From: UBA1738 sp045655325
GTDB taxonomy: Bacteria; Bacillota; Clostridia; UBA1381
Assembly (NCBI GenBank): GCA_045655325.1
Contig: JAZOOY010000030.1
Span: 1-24,787 of the forward strand
Length of the DNA stretch: 24,787 nt
Reading direction: 5' to 3'
Of the stretch, positions 15,472 to 23,118 are shown in pieces. The notes under the pieces were generated by a model. The model worked only from the letters and a program-made list of their open reading frames with translations, had not been told where the DNA came from and did no database searches. The position numbers and the translations under genes are program-made. The first letter of the stretch is position 1, and each line of letters begins with the position of its first letter.

Positions 15472-15576
15472 AAGACCTTGAAAAAATTTCGTAGGTTGCC
15501 GTCTTGCAGTTTGGGTGCCGTACGTTGGTACTGCCCCAAACAAAAGGCGGTAAGATGCGGAATTTTAACAGGTCTT
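15472..15576. repeat. Imperfect ~105-nt palindrome after glnS
   Basis: The gap between glnS and the aminotransferase folds almost end to end. The nested stems are 15472-15478/15570-15576 (7 bp), 15483-15491/15558-15566 (9 bp, one wobble), 15500-15505/15552-15557 (6 bp, one wobble), 15509-15515/15535-15541 (7 bp), and an apical stem with GUAC/GUAC (15520-15523/15528-15531) and a GUUG loop. Two pairs are G-U on the plus strand but A-C mismatches on the minus. The right arm overlaps the glnS stop codon. It could be a small palindromic repeat element, a structured RNA or a weak terminator; there is no U-tract on the minus strand directly after it. Confidence 0.55.
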
Positions 15577-17242
15577 ATTTGTTAATTTTTGCCCAGCTGT
15601 CTTTTAAGGCTACTGTTCTGTTAATTATAATGTTGTCAGGAGTTGATTCCTTGTCAACGCAGAAATAGCCAAGTCTTAAGAACTGGAACTTATCTTCAGG
15701 CTTGATATTTGCAAGTCCTGATTCAAGCTTACAGCCTGTTAGTGTTTCAACAGAATCCGGGTTTAGGTTTTCAGTAAAGCTTCCAACCTTGCTTTCATCT
15801 GACGGATTTTCAACATTGAAAAGTCTGTCATATAGATGAATTGTTGCATCAATTGAATCATCCTGTGATACCCAGTGGATTGTACCCTTAACCTTTCTTC
15901 CGTCAGGTGAATCACCGCCACGAGTTTCAGGGTCATAAGTACAGTGAACTTCAATAACCTTGCCGTTTTCATCCTTTACGCAAGATGTTGCAGTTACGTA
16001 GTATGCACTCTTTAAACGAACTTCCTGACCATACTTTAGTCTGAAGTACTTCTTTGGTGCATCTTCCATAAAGTCGTCTTCTTCAATCCAAAGGTTCTTT
16101 GAGAATGTAACCTTTCTTGTGCCAAGTTCAGGCATCTGCGGATTGATTTCAACTTCAATCTCTTCTGTTACGCCCTCTGGATAGTTGTCAATAACAAGCT
16201 TGATTGGACGAAGAACTGCCATTGCACGAGGTGCAATGTTATTTAAGTCTTCTCTTACGCAGAACTCTAAAAGTGAGAAGTCAATTACGCTGTTTGCCTT
16301 TGCAACACCGATTCTTTCGCAGAAATCACGGATTGCGCTAGGTGTGTAACCACGTCTTCTCATACCGCATAGTGTACCCATTCTCGGGTCGTCCCAACCT
16401 GATACGATGCCGTCGTTTACAAGTTTTAAGCACTTTCTCTTACTTGTTAGTGTATAGTTTAAGTTCATTCTTGCGAACTCAATCTGGCGTGATGGCTTTT
16501 CAAAACCAAGCTCACGAAGGAACCAGTCATATAGCGGTCTGTGATCCTCAAATTCTAGTGAGCAAAGTGAGTGTGTAACGCCCTCTACTGTATCGGAAAT
16601 TGGGTGTGCAAAGTCATACATTGGGTAAACGCACCACTTATCACCTGTTCTGTGGTGGTCCATATGCATAATTCTGTAGATGATAGGATCACGCATATTT
16701 AGGTTTGGTGACGCCATATCAATTTTTGCACGAAGAACACGAACACCGTTTTCAAATTCGCCGTCTGTCATTCTCTTGAATAAATCAAGGTTTTCTTCAA
16801 CGCTTCTGTTTCTGTATGGGCTTTCCTTACCAGGCTCTGTTAGTGTGCCACGATATTCACGGATTTCGTCAGCTGATAAATCGTCAACATACGCCTTACC
16901 GTCCTTAATAAGCTTAATTGCACATTCATAAATATCGTCAAAATAATCTGATGCATAAAGCTCTTTGTCCCACTCAAAACCAAGCCACTTGATGTCTTCT
17001 TCAATAGCATCAACGTATTCTGTATCTTCCTTTGATGGGTTTGTATCATCAAGACGAAGATTGCAAGTTCCGCCGTATTTTTGTGCATTACCAAAGTCAA
17101 TGCAAATAGCTTTTGCATGGCCTATATGAAGATATCCGTTTGGTTCAGGCGGAAAACGTGTCTGAACGTGGTCATAAACGCCCTCTGCCAAATCCTTTTC
17201 AATAGCTTCTTCTATAAAATTCTTGCTTACAACTTCTTCCAT
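15575..17242 (-). CDS. glnS: Glutamine-tRNA ligase
   Basis: A 555-aa class I synthetase that charges tRNA-Gln directly. FPPEPNGYLHIGHAKA (30-45) holds HIGH at 39-42 with the GlnRS-type PPEPNG lead-in. The KMSKS loop reads TLTSKRK (264-270), with Thr where MSKRK is usual. The C-terminal ~200 residues form the two anticodon-binding beta barrels (including TRGGDSPDGRKVKGTIHWVS), and the protein ends LKDSWAKINK, close to the usual GlnRS end. AGGGG is about 8 nt before the ATG and overlaps the gltX stop; the gap is 11 nt, so gltX-glnS is one operon. Confidence 0.96.
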   Translation of the reverse strand: MEEVVSKNFIEEAIEKDLAEGVYDHVQTRFPPEPNGYLHIGHAKAICIDFGNAQKYGGTCNLRLDDTNPSKEDTEYVDAIEEDIKWLGFEWDKELYASDYFDDIYECAIKLIKDGKAYVDDLSADEIREYRGTLTEPGKESPYRNRSVEENLDLFKRMTDGEFENGVRVLRAKIDMASPNLNMRDPIIYRIMHMDHHRTGDKWCVYPMYDFAHPISDTVEGVTHSLCSLEFEDHRPLYDWFLRELGFEKPSRQIEFARMNLNYTLTSKRKCLKLVNDGIVSGWDDPRMGTLCGMRRRGYTPSAIRDFCERIGVAKANSVIDFSLLEFCVREDLNNIAPRAMAVLRPIKLVIDNYPEGVTEEIEVEINPQMPELGTRKVTFSKNLWIEEDDFMEDAPKKYFRLKYGQEVRLKSAYYVTATSCVKDENGKVIEVHCTYDPETRGGDSPDGRKVKGTIHWVSQDDSIDATIHLYDRLFNVENPSDESKVGSFTENLNPDSVETLTGCKLESGLANIKPEDKFQFLRLGYFCVDKESTPDNIIINRTVALKDSWAKINK

Positions 17243-17253
17243 TTTAATTCCCC

Positions 17254-18906
17254 TTATCTCAAGTTATCTATTGCTGTATCAATTCTTGATAAGAATTCAT
17301 CATATCCCAAAACCTGCATAATTTCGTAAAGGTCAGGTGAGTTTCTTCTTCCTGTAACCGCTACACGGATTGCAGTTGCCACGTCACCAACGTGACCCTT
17401 AAATGAGTCTGGGTCCTTTTTGTACATCTTTGGTGCCTTTGCATAGCCAAGGCTTTCTGCCATATCACGTACCTTCGGGAACCATTCTTCCGCGGTTTCG
17501 TTTTTATCGTAAACTGTTTTATATGTTTCTAAAATTTCAATACTATCTGCTTTCCCGATATTTTCTGCCCATTCATAGCTTTCTGGCTTTTTAAAGAAGT
17601 ATGCACAGTAGTCAACTGTGTCTTCCCATTTTGCAATATCTTTTCTTGGCTTTTCGTTGCCACGCTCTATTCCGAAAATGCTTACTGCATAGTCCTTGTT
17701 ATCAGATAAAAGTTTTGCAAATTCAGGATTTGAAATCTCTGCCCATAAAAGTGTCAAATCATAAACTTCTTCCTTTGTTAGCTTGCAAATATAGTTTTTG
17801 CTGATATCGTTAAGCTTCATAAGGTCAAATAGCGCACCAGCTTTGCTCATATTTGAAAGTGAGAACTCAAATTCGTCCTTTGAAAGGTCAGGGTTTGCCA
17901 TTCTCCACTCTTCAAAGTTTGAGTTTGCGATTGTTAGAAGATACTCTAAAACCGCTTCCTTTGGATAGCCTGATTCGTGGTAGTAAGTAACCGCAGCTTC
18001 TGGGTCCTTTCTCTTTGAAAGCTTACGCTTACCGCCTGTTTCTTCGTCTTCCTTCATAACAGGTGCGATGTGTGCATACTGCGGAGCTTTGAAGCCTAAG
18101 ATTTCAAATAACTGAAGATGCACAGGTGCTGATGAAATCCACTCATCGCCACGAATTACGTCAGTTGTGCCCATTAAGTGGTCATCAATTGCGTGAGCAA
18201 AGTGATATGTCGGGATTCCGTCTGTCTTTAAAAGTACGATATCCTGAACGTTTTCAGGCATTTCGATTTCACCCTTGATAGCGTCGTTAAAGCTGATTCG
18301 CTTGCTTTCATCACCAGGTGATTTTAGTCTTAACACATAAGGCATACCTGCTTTTATCTTTTCTTCAATTTCTTCTAAAGTCAAATCTCTGCACTTTGCA
18401 AACTCGCCGTAGTAACCAGGGTTCTGCTTCTTCTCTTCCTGACTCTTTCTTATCTCGTCAAGTTCTTCTGCTGTGCAGAAGCAAGGATATGCAAGACCTT
18501 TTTCCACCAAAGATTTTGCATAAGTCTGGTAAATTTCCTTACGCATACTCTGTGTGTATGGTCCGTAGTTACCGATTGATTCTGTTTCGGTTAGCATTCC
18601 TTCGTCGATTTCAATACCGAAGTTACGAAGTCCTTCAACAATACCTGTAACGCCGTTTTCAACTTCTCTTTTCTTGTCAGTATCTTCAATTCGAAGGAAG
18701 AACACACCGCCACTTCTTTTTGCTGCAAGGTGGGAAACAAACGCCGCAAAAAGTCCGCCTATATGCAAGAATCCTGTTGGGCTTGGTGCAAAACGTGTTA
18801 CTTTAGCACCGTCCTTTAAATCCCTTTTCGGATATGCATTTTCATAATCTTCAGGGGTTTTGGTTACCCCGCCAAAAAGTAGCTCTGCAAGTCTTTTATT
18901 ATCCAT
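17254..18906 (-). CDS. gltX: Glutamate-tRNA ligase, long form
   Basis: A 550-aa class I synthetase, longer than the usual ~480-aa GluRS. The HIGH-equivalent is HIGG in FAPSPTGFLHIGGLFAA (39-55) and the KMSKS loop is KLSKR at 295-299. A ~35-residue N-terminal extension precedes the Rossmann fold, and the alpha-helical anticodon-binding domain ends in GHVGDVATAIRVAVTGRRNSPDL, the GluRS-type C-terminus. The ATG at 18906 is supported by GGAGG 9 nt upstream; a start nine codons earlier lacks a site. It leads the gltX-glnS operon from a strong promoter with a short leader and no T-box. Confidence 0.95.
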   Translation of the reverse strand: MDNKRLAELLFGGVTKTPEDYENAYPKRDLKDGAKVTRFAPSPTGFLHIGGLFAAFVSHLAAKRSGGVFFLRIEDTDKKREVENGVTGIVEGLRNFGIEIDEGMLTETESIGNYGPYTQSMRKEIYQTYAKSLVEKGLAYPCFCTAEELDEIRKSQEEKKQNPGYYGEFAKCRDLTLEEIEEKIKAGMPYVLRLKSPGDESKRISFNDAIKGEIEMPENVQDIVLLKTDGIPTYHFAHAIDDHLMGTTDVIRGDEWISSAPVHLQLFEILGFKAPQYAHIAPVMKEDEETGGKRKLSKRKDPEAAVTYYHESGYPKEAVLEYLLTIANSNFEEWRMANPDLSKDEFEFSLSNMSKAGALFDLMKLNDISKNYICKLTKEEVYDLTLLWAEISNPEFAKLLSDNKDYAVSIFGIERGNEKPRKDIAKWEDTVDYCAYFFKKPESYEWAENIGKADSIEILETYKTVYDKNETAEEWFPKVRDMAESLGYAKAPKMYKKDPDSFKGHVGDVATAIRVAVTGRRNSPDLYEIMQVLGYDEFLSRIDTAIDNLR

Positions 18907-18947
18907 AAAACTTTTCCTCCGTTTAATAATCATAAATATACTATTTT

Positions 18948-18976
18948 ATTATACATCTTTTCACCCCGAATATCAA
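18948..18976 (-). promoter_or_regulatory. Sigma-A promoter of gltX-glnS
   Basis: Minus-strand -35 TTGATA (18971-18976), 17-nt spacer, and -10 TATAAT (18948-18953). The start near 18941 gives a leader of about 35 nt, too short for a T-box. Confidence 0.85.
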
Positions 18977-19036
18977 GTAAATATGAGAAAAAAACGGATA
19001 ATTTTACTAATTTTTTTGCACGTTTTTGCGGAAAGG

Positions 19037-19078
19037 AAAAATGAGCCGAAAACTCTATGGTTTATCGGCTCATTTTTT
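19037..19078. terminator. Orphan terminator-like hairpin in divergent region
   Basis: A 13-bp perfect stem (19037-19049 with 19065-19077) carries the GC-rich core TGAGCCGA/TCGGCTCA. The loop adds a 4-bp AAAC/GTTT inner stem. It has a T-run on the plus side and a U-run inside the stem on the minus side. It lies upstream of the promoters of both flanking divergent genes, so neither gene explains it. Either strand could be the transcribed one. Confidence 0.55.
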
Positions 19079-19181
19079 GGGGGTAATGTATTTTGTGAGG
19101 TTAATTCTATTATTTCCGTTTTTTTCATTGTTATACATATTTTCAAGGTTTCATATACTTAATTTATAGGAAGGTGATGTT

Positions 19182-20180
19182 ATGGCAAATTATCTTATAA
19201 ACCGTCCATCAGGCGGTGAGCATTATTTTTTTAAACCGTACGAGGGAATTTGTATGAAAAGGCGAAGTCCGTCAGGCACATTTTCTGCGCACACACAGGT
19301 TGTCGCTCTCGGGCGTGATGTTTTTTCAGTATTTCAGGCAACAGACGGAAGTATACACCTTGTGTGCGTTGACAGTGAAAATATGCTGGTTTATGCAAAC
19401 TGCAGAAACAACGTGTGGAAGCGATACATTTTAGCAAGAATTCCTGACGGAGTGGTTGTTTCCAATATGCATCTTTACGCCGTAAGAAACAGGCTTAATC
19501 TTTTGTATTCTGCAACTTTCGGCGGAGAATATATGCTTGTTCATTGTATCTTGGGAAATCACGCAAAGCCGTCTACTGTATCTAATCTGTCAGCCCCACA
19601 CTTTTTTGTTTATAAAAATAAAGTGTATTACACAAAACCCGACGGTCGTTTGGGTTTCACAAGTTTGGATGACGAAAAGCCCGAAAATTTTAATCGCCTG
19701 TATGACGACGGAGCTTATGTTTCGGTATGGGAAGAATCGGGCAGGGAATTTTTGCTTTTCGTTAAAAATTCACGGCTTTTCATTAACGGAAAAGAAGTTC
19801 TTTACGATTCCGCAATTGAAAACCCTATCTTCGTAAAAGGTGCAGACCGTCTTTATATTATGTGGAAAAGTGGCGGTTTTATCAGGTATATATCATCCTT
19901 TAACGGCGGTGTTACCTGGAGTGAGCCAATGCGGTTTATAAATACAGGGATTACGCCTAAACTCTATAACTATTTGGGTCGTGACGGTTTCAGGCTATAT
20001 TACGGCTATGAAACGAAAAATACCTTGACTCTTTTAGGCGTTGCAAATGCCTTTTCTATGCAGGAAAACAGTGAGCTTAAGGATATGAAAAATAAATTAT
20101 GCGAGAAAACCAAAGAAGCGGAATATGCCAAGAAAGAAGTTGAACGTTTAAACAAAATTCTGTCAGGTCTTATCCCCTGA
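19182..20180 (+). CDS. Unrecognised protein, beta-propeller-like with coiled-coil tail
   Basis: A 332-aa protein that I do not recognise as a named family. Residues ~5-290 are a succession of short beta strands with repeated tyrosine- or aromatic-rich turns (for example ATDGSIHLVCVDSENMLVYA, NKVYYTKPDGRLGFTS). One turn, SSFNGGVTWSEP near 248-259, resembles the Asp-box (S-x-D-x-G-x-T-W) of sialidase-type propellers, with Asn for Asp. The last ~40 residues (QENSELKDMKNKLCEK to VERLNKIL) have heptad-like spacing and look like a coiled coil. No signal peptide or membrane segment is seen, so it is probably cytosolic. The ribosome site GGAAGGTG precedes the ATG. It lies just upstream of hydG in the same direction, but hydG has its own promoter. 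Confidence 0.85.
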   Translation: MANYLINRPSGGEHYFFKPYEGICMKRRSPSGTFSAHTQVVALGRDVFSVFQATDGSIHLVCVDSENMLVYANCRNNVWKRYILARIPDGVVVSNMHLYAVRNRLNLLYSATFGGEYMLVHCILGNHAKPSTVSNLSAPHFFVYKNKVYYTKPDGRLGFTSLDDEKPENFNRLYDDGAYVSVWEESGREFLLFVKNSRLFINGKEVLYDSAIENPIFVKGADRLYIMWKSGGFIRYISSFNGGVTWSEPMRFINTGITPKLYNYLGRDGFRLYYGYETKNTLTLLGVANAFSMQENSELKDMKNKLCEKTKEAEYAKKEVERLNKILSGLIP

Positions 20181-20189
20181 TTTTCTTCC

Positions 20190-20218
20190 TTTACAATCAG
20201 GAAAGTTTGTGATATAAT
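20190..20218 (+). promoter_or_regulatory. Sigma-A promoter of hydG
   Basis: Plus-strand -35 TTTACA (20190-20195), 17-nt spacer, and -10 TATAAT (20213-20218) with an extended TG one base before it. A 7-bp inverted repeat CCTGATT (20176-20182) / AATCAGG (20195-20201) flanks the -35. TTGTGATATAATTAACGC (20207-20224) partly matches the Rex operator consensus over the -10. The start would be near 20225. Confidence 0.75.
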
Positions 20219-20224
20219 TAACGC

Positions 20225-20338
20225 AGATAGGCAGACAAATATTTTGCAAAAGAGGTTTCCTTTTTGCCGAATAGCTCTAGCCAAATATCACATCTGTCAC
20301 TTGAGATTTTCTTGAGTAGACGAGAAAGGGGAATTTTT
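20225..20338 (+). other. Structured 5' leader of hydG (candidate)
   Basis: The ~113-nt leader can fold as nested stems: CAGAT/ATCTG (20224-20228/20292-20296), ATATTT/AAATAT (20239-20244/20283-20288), and GCAAAAGAGG/CCTTTTTGC (20246-20255/20259-20267, one bulge and one wobble). A 15-nt unpaired stretch with two TAG triplets remains on the 3' side. A direct repeat CTTGAG then precedes the ribosome site. No known riboswitch class is recognised. Confidence 0.4.
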
Positions 20339-21757
20339 ATGTATAATCCGAAATCGCTTAATGCGGAAGAATTTATAAATCACGAAGAAATCCTTGACAC
20401 CTTAAAGTTTGCCGAGGAGAATAAGCAAAATCGTGAGCTTATTGAATCAATAATCGAAAAAGCCAAGGAAAAGAAAGGTCTTTCTCACCGAGAGGCAGTT
20501 TTACTGCTGGATTGTGAGTTTGAAGACTTAAACGAAGAAATCTATGCTTTGGCAAAGAAAATTAAGGACGATTTTTACGGCAACCGTATCGTTATGTTTG
20601 CGCCACTTTATCTTTCAAACTACTGCGTAAACGGATGCGTGTACTGTCCGTATCATTACCAGAATAAGCATATCGCAAGAAAGAAACTTACCCAGGAAGA
20701 GATTAAGCGCGAAGTTGTCGCTCTTCAGGATATGGGGCATAAGCGCCTTGCCATTGAGTCAGGCGAAGACCCTGTAAATAACCCGATTGAGTACATTCTT
20801 GAAAGTATCCAGACTATTTACAGCATTAAACACAAAAACGGTGCAATCCGCCGTGTTAACGTAAACATTGCGGCAACTACCGTTGAAAATTACCGAAAAC
20901 TAAAGGATGCAGGAATCGGCACATATATCCTGTTCCAGGAAACATACCACAAGGAAAGCTACGAAAAACTTCACCCAACAGGTCCTAAGCATAACTATGC
21001 TTACCACACCGAGGCTATGGATAGAGCCATGGAAGGTGGCATTGATGACGTTGGTCTTGGGGTATTGTTTGGGCTTGAGCTTTACCGCTATGAACTTGCA
21101 GGACTTTTGATGCACGCAGAACACTTAGAGGCTGTGCACGGCGTTGGTCCGCATACTATAAGCGTTCCGAGAATCCGTCACGCAGACGATATTGACGCAG
21201 ATTCTTTTGATAACGGCATCAGTGATGATATTTTCGCAAAGATTATTGCGGTTATCAGAATTTCTGTTCCATATACAGGTATGATTATCTCAACACGTGA
21301 AAGTAAGGCTTGCCGTGAACGTGCTTTGGAGCTTGGGGTTTCACAGATAAGCGGTGGTTCAAAAACCAGCGTTGGCGGTTACGTTGAGCCTGAGCCTGAA
21401 GACGATAAGTCAGAACAGTTTGACGTCGAAGATAAACGAACCCTTGATGAGATTGTGCATTGGCTGATTGATATGGGACATATCCCAAGTTTCTGTACTG
21501 CTTGCTACCGTGAAGGCAGAACAGGCGACAGATTTATGAGCCTATGTAAGAGTGGACAGATTTTAAACTGCTGTCACCCAAATGCCCTTATGACCTTGAT
21601 GGAATACCTAGAAGACTATGCATCCGAGGGAACTCGTGAAGCGGGTATTAAAATGATTGAGGCAGAAATTGAAAAAGTGCCAAACGAAAAGGTTAAGGCT
21701 ATCGCCAAGGATAATCTTAAAAAGATTACCGAAGGCAGCCGAGATTTTAGATTTTAA
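20339..21757 (+). CDS. hydG: [FeFe]-hydrogenase H-cluster maturase HydG
   Basis: A 472-aa radical SAM tyrosine lyase that splits tyrosine into p-cresol, CO and cyanide and builds the iron-carbonyl-cyanide unit of the hydrogenase H-cluster. The radical SAM cluster motif is CVNGCVYC (C96, C100, C103). The C-terminal auxiliary cluster motif CTACYREGRTGDRFMSLC starts at C386 and is followed by NCCHPNAL, which separates HydG from ThiH. Length is typical. The ATG at 20339 has AAAGGGG about 7 nt upstream; an earlier in-frame start at 20264 lacks a site and adds unconserved residues. It has its own promoter and terminator, so it is likely monocistronic. HydE, HydF and the hydrogenase are not in the window. 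Confidence 0.97.
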   Translation: MYNPKSLNAEEFINHEEILDTLKFAEENKQNRELIESIIEKAKEKKGLSHREAVLLLDCEFEDLNEEIYALAKKIKDDFYGNRIVMFAPLYLSNYCVNGCVYCPYHYQNKHIARKKLTQEEIKREVVALQDMGHKRLAIESGEDPVNNPIEYILESIQTIYSIKHKNGAIRRVNVNIAATTVENYRKLKDAGIGTYILFQETYHKESYEKLHPTGPKHNYAYHTEAMDRAMEGGIDDVGLGVLFGLELYRYELAGLLMHAEHLEAVHGVGPHTISVPRIRHADDIDADSFDNGISDDIFAKIIAVIRISVPYTGMIISTRESKACRERALELGVSQISGGSKTSVGGYVEPEPEDDKSEQFDVEDKRTLDEIVHWLIDMGHIPSFCTACYREGRTGDRFMSLCKSGQILNCCHPNALMTLMEYLEDYASEGTREAGIKMIEAEIEKVPNEKVKAIAKDNLKKITEGSRDFRF

Positions 21758-21760
21758 ATT

Positions 21761-21793
21761 AAAAACACTCCCAAATTAGGGAGTGTTTTTTTT
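21761..21793 (+). terminator. Rho-independent terminator of hydG
   Basis: A 12-bp perfect stem, 21761-21772 with 21779-21790 (core ACACTCCC/GGGAGTGT), a 6-nt loop and a T-run to 21793. It lies 3 nt after the hydG stop codon. Confidence 0.92.
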
Positions 21794-21803
21794 GCTGTAC
21801 AAC

Positions 21804-21830
21804 AAAAAACCACGCATAAAGCGTGGTTTT
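21804..21830 (-). terminator. Rho-independent terminator of ftsZ
   Basis: A 10-bp stem AAAACCACGC/GCGTGGTTTT (21806-21815 with 21821-21830) and a 5-nt loop. The minus-strand RNA continues into U. It lies 6 nt after the ftsZ stop, back to back with the hydG terminator. Confidence 0.88.
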
Positions 21831-21836
21831 AATTTA

Positions 21837-22994
21837 TTAGTTCTTTGGCTTAAAGAATGATGGAACGTTTACGTTGTCCATACTTGGCTTTAAGGTTCTT
21901 GAGAAGATTGCATCGTCGTCATTTGATGCTAAAAAGCTTGGAGTTCTTGTTGGGAAATCCGGCTTCTGAGGAGCTGCACCTGGGATATTGATTTCCTTTG
22001 CAATGCCTCTCTTATTTTTAGCATTAAGACCTGTTGCGATCAATGTAACCTTAATTTCGTCCTTCATGTTTTCATCCATTGCAGTACCAACGATAATTGT
22101 TGCGTCCTGTGAAACCATTTCACGAACGATTGATGAAACTTCACCCATATCAACAAGTGAGAATTCTGTACCACCTGTGATGTTTAGAAGTACGTTGTGA
22201 GCACCTGCTATTGATGTTTCAAGAAGTGGAGATTCAATTGCAGCACGAACAGCGTCCTGAGCCGCATTTTCACCCTTACCGATACCGATACCCATGTGAG
22301 CAACGCCTGAGTCACGCATAATTGTGCTAACGTCAGCAAAGTCACAGCTGATGATACCGTTCTGAGCGATAACTTCGATAATACCCTCAACGCCCTGACG
22401 AAGAACTTCGTCAGCTAGCTTAAATGATTCCTTAATAGAAATCTTCTTGTCTGCTGTCTTTAGAAGTAGGTCATTAGGAATTGTAACGATAGCGTCAACA
22501 TTCTGTGAAAGCTGTTCGATACCCTGTTCTGCATTTCTTGCTCTCTGTGGGCCTTCAAAGAAGAAAGGCTTTGTAACAACTGCAACAGTCAAAATTCCCA
22601 TATCTTTTGCAAGCTTTGCGATAACTGGTGCAGCACCTGTACCTGTTCCGCCACCCATACCTGCTGTGATAAATACCATTTCAGTATTTTCTAGTAGTTC
22701 TTTAATTGCATTTTCTGTTTCTTCTGCTGCTTTCTGGCCGATTTCCGGCTTTGCACCAGCACCCAAGCCCTGTGTTAGTCTTGAGCCGATCTGCATAGCA
22801 ACCGGTGCCTTTACTGTCTTTAGCTGCTGAAGGTCTGTATTTATTGCAATAAATTCTGCGTTTGAAACATTTGCTTCAATCATTCTGTCAACGGCGTTAT
22901 TTCCGCCACCGCCTACGCCAATAACTTTAATTCTTGCTCCATCTGTAGGCTGTACGTCCTGAGCTTCGGTCACAAAATCAATATTGTTACCCAT
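21837..22994 (-). CDS. ftsZ: Cell division protein FtsZ
   Basis: A 385-aa tubulin-like GTPase that forms the division ring. GVGGGGNNAVDRM (26-38) and the GTP-binding signature GGGTGTG (114-120) are intact. The T7 loop reads IISCDFADV (214-222): the two catalytic Asp (D218, D221) are kept, but the usual Asn before them is Ser216. A linker follows, and the end NVPSFFKPKN is the C-terminal peptide that binds partners such as FtsA or SepF. AAGGAGG lies about 9 nt before the ATG. It follows ftsQ, with tandem promoters in the 124-nt gap, and ends at its own terminator, so it can be expressed alone. Confidence 0.97.
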   Translation of the reverse strand: MGNNIDFVTEAQDVQPTDGARIKVIGVGGGGNNAVDRMIEANVSNAEFIAINTDLQQLKTVKAPVAMQIGSRLTQGLGAGAKPEIGQKAAEETENAIKELLENTEMVFITAGMGGGTGTGAAPVIAKLAKDMGILTVAVVTKPFFFEGPQRARNAEQGIEQLSQNVDAIVTIPNDLLLKTADKKISIKESFKLADEVLRQGVEGIIEVIAQNGIISCDFADVSTIMRDSGVAHMGIGIGKGENAAQDAVRAAIESPLLETSIAGAHNVLLNITGGTEFSLVDMGEVSSIVREMVSQDATIIVGTAMDENMKDEIKVTLIATGLNAKNKRGIAKEINIPGAAPQKPDFPTRTPSFLASNDDDAIFSRTLKPSMDNVNVPSFFKPKN

Positions 22995-23024
22995 TTATAT
23001 ATCCTCCTTAGTTTATTCTTTACC

Positions 23025-23064
23025 TATATAGATTTATTCTACTATGTTTTCAAAATTATTTCAA
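23025..23064 (-). promoter_or_regulatory. Two overlapping sigma-A promoters of ftsZ
   Basis: Minus strand. P1: -35 TTGAAA (23059-23064), 17 nt, -10 TAGAAT (23036-23041). P2: -35 TTGAAA (23048-23053), 17 nt, -10 TATATA (23025-23030). The pair is offset by 11 nt, about one helical turn. Both lie between the ftsQ stop and the ftsZ ribosome site. Confidence 0.7.
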
Positions 23065-23118
23065 TACTTATTTTAATAATTTTTTAAAAATTTTACATTT
23101 TTCCACTAAATTTTCCTT

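Noticed and set aside
18907..18976. T-box riboswitch before gltX
   Set aside because: The leader is only about 35 nt, with no specifier loop or T-box sequence. trpS and glnS also follow their upstream genes without such leaders.
18860..19162. 100-codon plus-strand frame across the gltX start and divergent gap
   Set aside because: It runs through the gltX promoter and the hairpin, is AT-driven and hydrophobic, and has no ribosome site.
20224..20338. TRAP-binding NAG repeats in the hydG leader
   Set aside because: Several TAG and GAG triplets occur, but spacing is irregular (0, 3, 8 and more nt), unlike the 2-3 nt spacing TRAP needs, and there are too few.
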